Of a stretch of DNA of 64,000 bases, positions 1 through 8,016 are shown in pieces. A program made the position numbers and the translations under genes. Under the pieces are notes generated by a model. That model made no database searches, was not told the DNA's origin, and was given only the letters and a program-made list of their open reading frames with translations. Positions within the stretch are counted from its first letter, which is position 1; every line of letters begins with the position of its first letter. Source of the DNA: Paludibacteraceae bacterium (GTDB taxonomy: Bacteria; Bacteroidota; Bacteroidia; Bacteroidales; Paludibacteraceae); assembly GCA_016285885.1 (NCBI GenBank), contig JAEERP010000001.1, positions 744,001-808,000 on the forward strand. Direction: 5' to 3'.

Positions 1-1282
1 GGAGGAAGCCCAAAGAGTCGTTTTCGTAAGTAGTTGGGCCCGAAGCCAAAGACTTTTCCCGATCCAAATATGTATATTTCTTCACGTCGAAAGCCAGATA
101 AGCGGCCAAACCGAAGCGCATCAACCGGTTAAACTCCTCATTGAGCGTGATACCCAAGTTTTGTCGAATCTGCCAGAAACGGGTCGAATCCATCGTATGA
201 AGCGAGTCGCAAAGGAATTTATCGTTCAGGTTATACGAATGATAAAAACTATCCACCTTGACGCCCCCCACATTCAAGTTATTGACGGTATAGCGTCGCC
301 AATCACTCTCCATGTTCATCGTATAGACGATGGAAGTGACCGGAACGAAGATATACGTGGACGAATCCTTGGAGACAGACACCTCACGATCAAACCCAAA
401 ATGTTTCTTGAGATTCAAATAAGCATTCCAATTATGGACCCTATTCCATGAATTATCCATGAAGAAGACCGGCACATTCGCCGGCTCCATATTACCCGTG
501 TTTTTAGGGTCCGTTATATTTCTATCATCGGTGAAACCGCCATTTTCATACGATTCGAAACCGTTGAACGAAACTGCCGCCATATATTCGAAGCTACCCC
601 CCACAAAAGAGGAGAAGAAACCCGAGTTATGGTATTTCGTGGAAAGGGAGAGGTATGGACCATACGCCTTGGTCCAGTTCCCATACAAGCCGAAATTAAG
701 TTTCGAATTAGCATTCACAGTGAACAAACCATCGATGAAACGGTTATCTCTGTTATGTGAGCCACCTCCATAATATTCCAAAATAGAGAAAGGATCCTTC
801 GTGTTATAGAAGACGACATCTTCCATAGACGTATAAAAGTCCTGATATGGACGGAAAAAGAGGAAATTCGTCTTGTTCAAACGGTCGACAAAGATCGCGG
901 ACTGGGAAGGAGATCCCAAGTTACCAAGCGTCTGCAGGTTAATTGTTTTCCGAAGCGCATGATTGTTGATATAGAAACGTTCCATGGTCGTATCCATATC
1001 CGCCTCTCTACGATAGCCCAAAGCCCCCTCGGAGTGCCAGCCATAGATCCGCCGATTAGAGCGTTCCAAGGCGATAGAATCCTGCCTTTCCTTTTTCCGC
1101 AACGAATCGGATTTCAAATCCAGATTCTTCGATTCCATCGACGAAACAGCGGCTGACGAATCACCATTCACCACTATATCAGCAGATTGGGCAGACAATG
1201 AATCGACGTCAGACGCCCCAACATCCATCAAGGCTCCGAACAAAAGAGAAAAAGGTATGAATATTTTAGCAACTAACCTCAT
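1..1282 (-). CDS. putative porin (Porin_10 family), C-terminus off the window
   Basis: Predicted outer-membrane beta-barrel protein. Reading the minus strand from ATG at 1282 gives a signal peptide (MRLVAKIFIPFSLLFGALM), a charged linker and then the Bacteroidetes putative porin domain. Typical sections include YGWHSEGALGYRREADMDTT, a LGNLGSPSQSAIF block and a FENGGFTDDRN-like block, with alternating aromatic residues suited to beta strands. About 427 residues are present; the family usually runs 600-700, so the last third lies beyond base 1. Its start overlaps the end of the upstream YjdF-like gene by 17 bp, which suggests translational coupling. The substrate is unknown. Family assignment is by recall of conserved blocks. 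Confidence 0.75.
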   Translation of the reverse strand, partial: MRLVAKIFIPFSLLFGALMDVGASDVDSLSAQSADIVVNGDSSAAVSSMESKNLDLKSDSLRKKERQDSIALERSNRRIYGWHSEGALGYRREADMDTTMERFYINNHALRKTINLQTLGNLGSPSQSAIFVDRLNKTNFLFFRPYQDFYTSMEDVVFYNTKDPFSILEYYGGGSHNRDNRFIDGLFTVNANSKLNFGLYGNWTKAYGPYLSLSTKYHNSGFFSSFVGGSFEYMAAVSFNGFESYENGGFTDDRNITDPKNTGNMEPANVPVFFMDNSWNRVHNWNAYLNLKKHFGFDREVSVSKDSSTYIFVPVTSIVYTMNMESDWRRYTVNNLNVGGVKVDSFYHSYNLNDKFLCDSLHTMDSTRFWQIRQNLGITLNEEFNRLMRFGLAAYLAFDVKKYTYLDREKSLASGPTTYENDSLGFL

Positions 1283-1910
1283 CACGACTATTTAAATTTG
1301 TTTTCCAGCGGAATTTCAAGAAGATGAAGACCGCCACCAAAGCGCCGATGAAAGCGCCCAAAATATCTGTCTGCGCATCATACGGATCACCTTGCGTTCC
1401 GACAAAGTCATCCGCACCATCCACAGAGAATATGCAAGTGAAATATTCGATCAACTCATACAGGGCACTCACAGCGAGCGAAACGCTCACAGCGAGGAAA
1501 ATAGGGAAGAACCCGTTTTGTCTCACACCCCTGACGGCAAGCAACTGCCTACAAGCCAAATAAGGGGTAAAACCCTGCATGAAATGGCCTACTTTATCAT
1601 AGTTATTACGTGACCAACCCAACGCCTCTCCCAAGGAGTCGTCCGGATTAAAGAATGGCACACGGGTATAAGAGAAATAACCTCCCACCATGAGGATAAA
1701 CACATGGAAGAGGAAAATAACATTCAAGAAAGTAGGGAAATGGACACCCCTAGCGATGAGGATCAGAATCGCGATGAGCCCCAACAATGCAGGAGCGACC
1801 TCCAATAACCACACGATGGGATCGTACGAACCAAACACTGTAAGCACGCACAACAAAAGGACCCACGAATACAATCGGAAATCCTTATCCCTTAGCAATT
1901 TACATTCCAC
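1266..1910 (-). CDS. DUF2238 / YjdF-like inner-membrane protein
   Basis: Multi-pass membrane protein of the DUF2238 (YjdF) family, function unknown. About six hydrophobic segments are visible. The family hallmark is in the second half: YDKVGHFMQGF, then SALYELIEY, then GTQGDPYDAQTDILGAFIGA. The frame is open from a TTG at 1979, but that start lies inside a hairpin region and next to the ACT gene stop. A GTG at 1910 (MECKLLRDKDF) preceded by GAGGT and by a TATATTTG box is more plausible, giving 214 residues. It ends inside the porin start and follows the ACT gene. The start codon is the uncertain part; the family call is firm. Confidence 0.75.
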   Translation of the reverse strand: MECKLLRDKDFRLYSWVLLLCVLTVFGSYDPIVWLLEVAPALLGLIAILILIARGVHFPTFLNVIFLFHVFILMVGGYFSYTRVPFFNPDDSLGEALGWSRNNYDKVGHFMQGFTPYLACRQLLAVRGVRQNGFFPIFLAVSVSLAVSALYELIEYFTCIFSVDGADDFVGTQGDPYDAQTDILGAFIGALVAVFIFLKFRWKTNLNSRDEVSC

Positions 1911-1925
1911 AAAAAAAGTCGACCT

Positions 1926-1957
1926 CAAATATATGACGGGGGGAAAGGGTTTCCCCC
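1926..1957 (-). promoter_or_regulatory. hairpin followed by a -7 box between the ACT and YjdF genes
   Basis: Read on the minus strand, a perfect 8-bp stem (GGGGGAAA / TTTCCCCC, 1939-1957) is followed at 1933-1926 by TATATTTG, a match to the Bacteroidetes -7 consensus TAnnTTTG. This may end part of the upstream transcript and restart transcription for the YjdF and porin genes. No clear -33 box is seen. Confidence 0.4.
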
Positions 1958-1971
1958 TTCCCTCCCCCTGA

Positions 1972-2412
1972 TTATACAATTTGTTCGCGGTTCCACATCT
2001 CGATGTTATTCTTCTTCAATGCGGACAGGCAAGCCTCCAACTTGTCAGGACGAATCACCACATTTGCGTCATCGCCTTCAGAAAAGGCGTACATGTACTC
2101 GATGTAGATATCCTCCTTCTCCAAAATGGAGAGGACAGAGGATAGAGACCCTGCCTTATTGCTGATCTTCAAGCAAATAACATCAGTAAGGGACACCGCA
2201 AAAAGGTGGTCACGAAGGATCTGGGCAGCACGCTCCGGCTCATGCACAATCACACGAAGAATACCGAAGTCGGAGTTATCCGCCACACTGAAGGCCGTCA
2301 TATTGATGCCAGCCTCACCCAATATCTTAGCCACATGATTCAATCGTCCCGTCTTATTCTCCAAAAAGACAGACAACTGCTTCACAATCATATTATCACT
2401 ACAAATACTCAT
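1972..2412 (-). CDS. tandem ACT-domain amino-acid-binding protein
   Basis: Small cytoplasmic regulatory protein of 146 residues made only of two ACT domains: about 9-75 (VKQLSVFLENKTGRLNHVA) and 78-146 (ICLKISNKAGSLSSVLSIL). ACT domains bind amino acids, often aromatic or branched-chain ones. It lies 11 bp downstream of paaK. This paaK-ACT pair is common in Bacteroidetes, usually beside indolepyruvate ferredoxin oxidoreductase, which suggests sensing of aryl acids or aromatic amino acids. A second ATG at 2391 (MIVKQLSVF) is an equally good start. Confidence 0.85.
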   Translation of the reverse strand: MSICSDNMIVKQLSVFLENKTGRLNHVAKILGEAGINMTAFSVADNSDFGILRVIVHEPERAAQILRDHLFAVSLTDVICLKISNKAGSLSSVLSILEKEDIYIEYMYAFSEGDDANVVIRPDKLEACLSALKKNNIEMWNREQIV

Positions 2413-2423
2413 AATCCCTAAAA

Positions 2424-3728
2424 TTAATTTTTAAACACTCGTTTATCAAGCACTCGTTTCACCTTGCCCTCGCTTCTCGCTATGGAACGAGGCTCCACTA
2501 ACTTAACGTCAGGCATGATGCCTATCACGTTCTGTATCTTATGGGTAAGCGATTTCTTCAATTCCAACATACCCTTCATGTCGTCCGTGTAGTATTCTGG
2601 CTTCACCTCGACCTTCACCTCGAACGTATCCGTGTTATTGACGCGGTCTACCGTGATGAAGAAATGAGGCTCGAACTCCTCCGTCTCGCAGAGCACAGAC
2701 TCGATCTGTGAAGGGAAGACGTTCACTCCTCTCACAATCAACATATCGTCACACCTACCCATGATCTTGTCCATGCGCACCAAAGTACGTCCGCAGGCAC
2801 ACTTCTCGTAGTGCAGGGCGGTAAGGTCATGCGTACGGAAACGGATCAGAGGCATACCCTCCTTCGTCAGGGTGGTGAACACCAACTCACCGTGAGAGCC
2901 TTCCGGCAACGGTTCGCCCGTATCAGGATCCACGATCTCTGGGAAGAAGTGGTCTTCGTTCAAGTGCGTACCATGCTGGCATTCGCACTCGTAGCCCACG
3001 CCCGGACCCATGATCTCCGTCAAGCCATATATATCGTATGCTTTGATGTGCAATTTCGCCTCGATGGTGCGGCGCATCTCCTCCGTCCAAGGCTCCGCGC
3101 CGAAGACTCCGACACGCAGTTGGAAGTCCTCCCTAGGGAAACCGGACGCCTCCAATGCCTCCGCCAAGTACATCGCATAAGAAGGTGTGCAGGCAAGGGC
3201 TTTCGCACCGAGGTCGCGCATCATCATGATCTGCTTCTGCGTGTTACCGCTGGAGATAGGAATTACCGTACCGCCGATGTTCTCCACCGCCGCATGGGCG
3301 CCCAAACCACCAGTGAACAATCCGTAGCCGTATGCCACCTGCACCGTGTCGTTCTTTCCCAGTCCGAAGGCTGTCAGGCAACGGGCACCGACCTCCGACC
3401 AAACGGAGAGGTCATTACGGGTCAGACCGACCACGATCGGCTTTCCTGTCGTACCGGAAGAGGCGTGGATTCGTACGATTTCAGACAACGGGGAGGATAA
3501 CAAACCGTAAGGATAGTAGTCGCGCAAATCCTGCTTGGACGTAAAAGGCAACTTGTGGATGTCCTCTATACCATTGATATCACTTGGAGACACACCAGCC
3601 TCCTGCATTCGCTTGCGATAAGGCTCACAATTGTGATACACCCTTTCGACCACTCTCTTTAATCGGACACTCTGCAAATCCCTTAGGCGCTGCCGGTCCA
3701 TACATTCTACCGTCTCGTTCCAGATCAT
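2424..3728 (-). CDS. paaK: phenylacetate-CoA ligase family enzyme
   Basis: AMP-forming ligase that would activate phenylacetate or another aryl acid to its CoA thioester in the cytoplasm. The 434 residues match the PaaK family length. Visible features are the P-loop-like signature HASSGTTGKPIVVG near 88, the acyl-adenylate motif YGLTEIMGPGV near 238, the hinge RFRTHDLT and the C-terminal AMP-binding domain with GRCDDMLIVRGVNVFPSQIE. It is the first gene of a minus-strand operon with the ACT protein. No other phenylacetate-degradation (paa) gene is present, so the role is more likely salvage or fermentation of aromatic amino acids than ring degradation. Confidence 0.9.
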   Translation of the reverse strand: MIWNETVECMDRQRLRDLQSVRLKRVVERVYHNCEPYRKRMQEAGVSPSDINGIEDIHKLPFTSKQDLRDYYPYGLLSSPLSEIVRIHASSGTTGKPIVVGLTRNDLSVWSEVGARCLTAFGLGKNDTVQVAYGYGLFTGGLGAHAAVENIGGTVIPISSGNTQKQIMMMRDLGAKALACTPSYAMYLAEALEASGFPREDFQLRVGVFGAEPWTEEMRRTIEAKLHIKAYDIYGLTEIMGPGVGYECECQHGTHLNEDHFFPEIVDPDTGEPLPEGSHGELVFTTLTKEGMPLIRFRTHDLTALHYEKCACGRTLVRMDKIMGRCDDMLIVRGVNVFPSQIESVLCETEEFEPHFFITVDRVNNTDTFEVKVEVKPEYYTDDMKGMLELKKSLTHKIQNVIGIMPDVKLVEPRSIARSEGKVKRVLDKRVFKN

Positions 3729-3757
3729 TTCTTACACATTATACTTGTTAGACTATG

Positions 3758-3793
3758 CAAATGTAATACCAAATTCCAAATAACACGCAAAAA
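3758..3793 (-). promoter_or_regulatory. promoter of paaK operon
   Basis: On the minus strand TACATTTG (3765-3758) matches the Bacteroidetes -7 box TAnnTTTG. A TTTTTG -33-like element lies 22 bp upstream, slightly beyond the usual 19-21 bp. Confidence 0.55.
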
Positions 3794-3862
3794 TTTTCCA
3801 TAAACTCATTAGGTAAAATAAAAATGGGACCGAGAAGGGAACTCCATCTTAATTTTTTTGCC

Positions 3863-3870
3863 TAATTTTG
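3863..3870 (+). promoter_or_regulatory. -7 box upstream of purM
   Basis: TAATTTTG matches TAnnTTTG about 80 bp before the purM ATG. The leader that follows has a small CCTTTCTGAAAGG hairpin. The -33 box is poor. Confidence 0.45.
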
Positions 3871-3950
3871 CACCGTTCCTTTCTGAAAGGAGGAGAGCTT
3901 TCCCCGTCAGAAGGCATATAGTACTATAAAAACGTAATACACAATATATT

Positions 3951-5117
3951 ATGAGCGATCAACGTTACAATCTGCGTGGAGTGTCGGCCAGCAAGGAGGA
4001 TGTACACAACGCGATCAAAAACATCGACAAAGGTATTTTCCCTAAAGCGTTCTGCAAGATTATCCCTGATATCTTAGGGGGTGACCCGGAGTACTGCAAC
4101 ATCATGCATGCGGACGGGGCAGGCACGAAATCATCCCTCGCCTACCTCTATTGGAAAGAGACGGGAGACCTCTCCGTATGGAAGGGAATCGCCCAAGACG
4201 CGCTGATCATGAACATCGACGACCTGCTTTGCGTGGGTGCGACGGACAACATCCTGGTCTCCTCCACCATCGGACGCAACAAACTGCTGGTGCCCGGTGA
4301 GGTCATCTCGGCCATCATCAACGGAACGGACGAACTCTTGGCGGAACTCCGTGAGATGGGCGTAGGCGTCTACGCGACAGGCGGTGAGACGGCAGACGTG
4401 GGCGACCTGGTCCGCACCATCATCGTGGACAGCACCGTCACTTGCCGCATGAAACGCGCCGACGTGATCGACAACGCCAATATCCAGGCGGGTGACGTCA
4501 TCGTGGGACTCGCCTCCTACGGACAAGCCACCTACGAGAAGGAGTACAACGGGGGTATGGGCAGCAACGGACTAACCTCCGCCCGCCACGATGTATTCGC
4601 CAAATACTTGGCTAAGAAATACCCAGAGAGCTTCGATGCGGCGGTTCCAGACGAACTGGTATACTCAGGCAAGCTGAAACTGACGGACGCAGTTGAGAAC
4701 TGCCCTGTCAACGCAGGAAAGATGGTTCTTTCCCCTACCCGCACCTATGCGCCGGTCATCAAGAAAATCCTCGACACCCACCGTTCTTCCATCCACGGCA
4801 TGATCCACTGCTCCGGCGGTGCGCAGACCAAGGTGCTCCATTTCGTGGAGAACGTGAAGATCACGAAGAACAATATGTTCCCTGTTCCTCCATTGTTCAA
4901 GACCATTCAGGAGCAGTCCGGCACAGACTGGCAAGAGATGTACAAGGTGTTCAACATGGGGCATCGATTCGAGATCTATTTGCCAAAAGAGAAGGCGGAG
5001 GATATCATCCGCATCTCCCAATCCTTCGGCATCGACGCACAGATCGTCGGCTTCGTGGAGAAGTCAGACAAGACGCAGCTGGTCATCGAGAGCGAATTCG
5101 GAAGGTTCGAGTACTAA
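3951..5117 (+). CDS. purM: phosphoribosylformylglycinamidine cyclo-ligase (AIR synthase)
   Basis: Fifth step of purine synthesis: ATP-dependent ring closure of FGAM to AIR. The 388-residue protein is of the long Bacteroidetes PurM type. Recognisable are the glycine-rich MHADGAGTKSSLAY near 52-65, the DALIMNIDDLLCVGA segment, YATGGETADV near 140, and the C-terminal IHCSGGAQTKVLH and FNMGHRFEIYLP blocks of the AIR-synthase fold. It stands alone between the paaK promoter and the restriction operon and is followed by a strong terminator. In several Bacteroides genomes purM neighbours prfA and pyrF; here these are scattered over about 28 kb. Confidence 0.95.
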   Translation: MSDQRYNLRGVSASKEDVHNAIKNIDKGIFPKAFCKIIPDILGGDPEYCNIMHADGAGTKSSLAYLYWKETGDLSVWKGIAQDALIMNIDDLLCVGATDNILVSSTIGRNKLLVPGEVISAIINGTDELLAELREMGVGVYATGGETADVGDLVRTIIVDSTVTCRMKRADVIDNANIQAGDVIVGLASYGQATYEKEYNGGMGSNGLTSARHDVFAKYLAKKYPESFDAAVPDELVYSGKLKLTDAVENCPVNAGKMVLSPTRTYAPVIKKILDTHRSSIHGMIHCSGGAQTKVLHFVENVKITKNNMFPVPPLFKTIQEQSGTDWQEMYKVFNMGHRFEIYLPKEKAEDIIRISQSFGIDAQIVGFVEKSDKTQLVIESEFGRFEY

Positions 5118-5140
5118 AAGAGGGAAAATATAATGGAATG

Positions 5141-5173
5141 AAGGTGCGTTTCTTGAAGGGGCGCACCTTTTTC
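5141..5173 (+). terminator. Rho-independent terminator of purM
   Basis: Perfect 8-bp stem AAGGTGCG / CGCACCTT with a 13-nt loop, followed by TTTTTCTC, 24 bp after the purM stop. Confidence 0.85.
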
Positions 5174-5244
5174 TCATTATAAATCGTATATTTACAAAAA
5201 ATATAAGCACAATACATTGTGACTGAAAATTGAAAGATAACAGT

Positions 5245-6861
5245 ATGGCAAAGAAAGCAAAAGAAGAAACTCTCAATCTTGACAATATTCTTTTCAAGTG
5301 CAGGGATATATTAAGACAGGCGAAGAACTCAGGATCGTTCTTTGAGAAGCGCGACATGATGCTTACACTTGTGTTCCTTCGCTTTATGGGTGAGAAATAC
5401 GAGGATGGCGTGGCGAAGTTGCGCCAAAAGCTCATTGAGGAAGGACTTGACCCTGATGACGAGGAGATCATCAAGGCATTCTTCGATGATGCCACTTTTG
5501 CAGATGGTACGTTTGATTTGCCTGTGGAGTCCCGTTGGTCGACCATAATCAATACGGCTGCACCTCAACTGAATGTGGCTCTTGATACCGCTTTGCGTAG
5601 TATTGGCGAAACGAATCCTACGCTGAAGGGCTGTTTCGTTGAAGGTACATTCACCCAGCGCAATCTTGGAGCCAATGACATGAAGAAGATTGTGGACGAG
5701 GTCAACAAAATCAGCCATAAGACGTTTGGTGAAGAGAAAGACCTGATAGGCCGTGTGTATGAGTATTTCTTGAAGGAGTTTGCCGTTAATGCCACGAAGG
5801 AGGAAGGCGAATTCTATACACCACATGACGTTGTTCAGCTCATCGCAACTGTTATCGAGCCTTTCGACGGAACATTGTATGATCCATGTTGTGGCTCTGG
5901 TGGAATGTTCATACAGAGTACCGACCTTGTGAAAGCCAAACAAGGCGACATCAGTCGTATCAATGTGTATGGACAAGAGAAGGAGGCTGCCACCTATCGT
6001 CTGGCAAAGATGAACCTCGCTCTGCGCGGCATCAGTCATAATTTGGGTTCTGAAAGCGATTCCTCTTTCACCAATGACCTGCATAAGGGATTGTATTTCG
6101 ACTATATCATGGCCAATCCTCCATTCAACTTGAAAGGTTGGTATAATGATAACTTGAAGAATGACTCTCGTTGGACAGACTACGATACACCGCCAGAGAG
6201 CAACGCCAACTATGCCTGGATTCTGCACATGCTTTCTCACCTGAAGCCACTTTCGGGTGTGGCTGGATTCTTGTTGGCCAATGGTGCATTGGGCGACACC
6301 GATGCTCTTGAAATCCGAAAGAAACTGATAGAGAATGACAAAGTGGAAGCCATTATCATCTTGCCAAGAGAACTTTTCATCACAACGGATATCAGCGTCA
6401 CTTTCTGGATTCTCAATCAGAGCAAGAAGGGCGGCAAGTATCATGGTCGTGAACTCCGTAATAGGGAGCACGAAATTCTCTTTATGGACTTGCGGCAATG
6501 GACCGAGAACCCTGTCAAGGGCGAACAGAAGAAGAAGGTACAACTCGTTGCGGAACAGATTCAGCGTGTGGCAGACATCTATCATCAGTGGCAGTCAGAA
6601 GGTATTGATGGCAACAACTTTGCTGTGCCAGAGCTATATCGCAGCGTCAGCATTGACGAAATTGAGCAGAACAATTGGACGTTGGTGCCAAGCAAATACA
6701 TCGAGTTCATTGACCACGATTTGGAGATAGACTATCCCACGGAGATGGCTCGCATTCAGCAGGAAATGAAAGAACTTATGCAACGGGAGAAGGAATCACA
6801 AAAGATGCTTGAAGAGGCTTTCAAGGGCATTGGCTATAGCATAAACAAAGAGAAGGTATGA
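5245..6861 (+). CDS. hsdM: type I restriction-modification system, DNA methyltransferase subunit
   Basis: N6-adenine methyltransferase subunit of a type I restriction-modification complex; with HsdS it methylates the recognition site. The N-terminal HsdM helical domain (about 10-150) is followed by the methylase domain with SAM motif I DPCCGSGGMF (213-222) and catalytic motif IV NPPF (291-294), then a coiled C-terminal tail. A TTG at 5230 is in frame, but ATG at 5245 (MAKKAKEETLN) is the natural start, giving 538 residues. The next gene begins in an ATGA overlap with its stop. Third-base usage is visibly more A/T-rich than in purM, fitting an acquired module. Confidence 0.95.
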   Translation: MAKKAKEETLNLDNILFKCRDILRQAKNSGSFFEKRDMMLTLVFLRFMGEKYEDGVAKLRQKLIEEGLDPDDEEIIKAFFDDATFADGTFDLPVESRWSTIINTAAPQLNVALDTALRSIGETNPTLKGCFVEGTFTQRNLGANDMKKIVDEVNKISHKTFGEEKDLIGRVYEYFLKEFAVNATKEEGEFYTPHDVVQLIATVIEPFDGTLYDPCCGSGGMFIQSTDLVKAKQGDISRINVYGQEKEAATYRLAKMNLALRGISHNLGSESDSSFTNDLHKGLYFDYIMANPPFNLKGWYNDNLKNDSRWTDYDTPPESNANYAWILHMLSHLKPLSGVAGFLLANGALGDTDALEIRKKLIENDKVEAIIILPRELFITTDISVTFWILNQSKKGGKYHGRELRNREHEILFMDLRQWTENPVKGEQKKKVQLVAEQIQRVADIYHQWQSEGIDGNNFAVPELYRSVSIDEIEQNNWTLVPSKYIEFIDHDLEIDYPTEMARIQQEMKELMQREKESQKMLEEAFKGIGYSINKEKV

Positions 6862-8012
6862 CCATGGAGAATGTAACGTTGCATAACCAAGAAGGTAAAG
6901 AGACAATTTTTGTAAACGACCTTCGGACAATCGTCTCTGCTGCCAGAGACGCCAGCTACCGTATGGCTAATTTAATGCAGGTTGCGCAAAATTGGCTTAT
7001 CGGCAGACGTATTGTAGAGCAGGAACAACAGGGAAAGATTCGTGCGGAATACGGCAAGCACGTTGTAGAACTGGCATCCCAAGTTCTTACAAAAGAGTTT
7101 GGGCAAGGCTTCTCTGAAACACAGATAAAGAGTTTTCGCAAGTTCTACTTGACATTCAGCGACTTGCAAATTCAGCAGACAATGCCTGCCGAATTCAAAT
7201 CGAGACTTAGACAGATTCGGCAGACAATGCCTGCCGAATCTTCCGACAATGGAATCGCAATGCCAGTTCAGCTTTCATGGAGTCATTATGAAAGGCTGAT
7301 ACGTGTGGCTGATCCAGATGCACGCTTTTGGTATATGCATGAGGCTGCCACGCAACAATGGGACTATCGCACGCTGAAGCGCAATATTGATTCTCAATAT
7401 TACTATCGCCTTGCTCAAACCCCAAAGTCACAGAGACAAGAAGTGATTGACGAGATGTGCCGTTTGACAGCTGATTATGAGAACGAGAAATCAACCTTTG
7501 TCAAGAACCCTATGCTTGTCGAGTTTCTGGGGCTTAAACATCGGGAAGCATTCACAGAAAGCAAACTGGAGCAAGCCATTCTTGATCACTTGGAACATTT
7601 TCTGATGGAGATGGGCAAAGGGTATGCTTTGGTTGATAGGCAAATGCACATACATACGGAAGACAATGATTACTACATTGATCTCGTATTCTATAACTAT
7701 CTATTGAAATGTTTCGTTTTGGTTGACCTCAAAACCACCAAAGTGTCTTATGAGGATGTGGGGCAAATGGATATGTATCTTAAACTATTTGACACCTACA
7801 AGCGTCCCGAAGGCGATAATCCAGCAATCGGAATAATTCTTTGTTCAGAGACAAATGCCGATGTGGCACGTTTTTCTACGCTCGCCACCAACAAGCAGAT
7901 GTATGCTTCAAAGTATCTTACGTATATGCCGTCAAAGGAAGTTTTGGCACGTGAAATAGAACAACAAAAAGAAATATTCCGTTTGCAAAATAATGAAGAG
8001 GAGGAAGAGTAA
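6858..8012 (+). CDS. DUF1016 (YhcG-like) PD-(D/E)XK nuclease in the RM operon
   Basis: Predicted nuclease of the DUF1016/YhcG family, 384 residues. The N-terminal helical DUF1016_N part (about 15-185, with QNWLIGRRIVEQEQ and LSWSHYERLIRV) is followed by a PD-(D/E)XK domain with D275 (YYIDLVF), D290 and K292 (VLVDLKT). Its start overlaps the hsdM stop (ATGA) and hsdS follows 4 bp after its stop, so all three are probably co-translated. Biochemistry of the family is thin; co-occurrence with type I RM loci is common in Bacteroidetes. An internal repeat in residues 104-127 holds two copies of QTMPAE and looks like a recent duplication in the linker between the two parts. Confidence 0.85.
   Translation: MTMENVTLHNQEGKETIFVNDLRTIVSAARDASYRMANLMQVAQNWLIGRRIVEQEQQGKIRAEYGKHVVELASQVLTKEFGQGFSETQIKSFRKFYLTFSDLQIQQTMPAEFKSRLRQIRQTMPAESSDNGIAMPVQLSWSHYERLIRVADPDARFWYMHEAATQQWDYRTLKRNIDSQYYYRLAQTPKSQRQEVIDEMCRLTADYENEKSTFVKNPMLVEFLGLKHREAFTESKLEQAILDHLEHFLMEMGKGYALVDRQMHIHTEDNDYYIDLVFYNYLLKCFVLVDLKTTKVSYEDVGQMDMYLKLFDTYKRPEGDNPAIGIILCSETNADVARFSTLATNKQMYASKYLTYMPSKEVLAREIEQQKEIFRLQNNEEEEE
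7172..7240 (+). repeat. short in-frame direct repeat within the DUF1016 gene
   Basis: CAGACAATGCCTGCCGAAT occurs twice about 48 bp apart, encoding two QTMPAE units separated by a basic linker. It keeps the frame and adds about 16 residues between the helical and nuclease domains. Confidence 0.8.
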
Positions 8013-8016
8013 GGAT

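Noticed and set aside
1911-1979. TTG start at 1979 for the YjdF-like protein
   Set aside because: It would begin inside the ACT gene and translate through a terminator-like hairpin; GTG 1910 after a GAGGT site is preferred.
5329-6585. Long minus-strand frame (418 codons) opposite hsdM
   Set aside because: Antisense shadow of a clear methyltransferase gene; its peptide has no recognisable domain and hsdM carries all conserved motifs.
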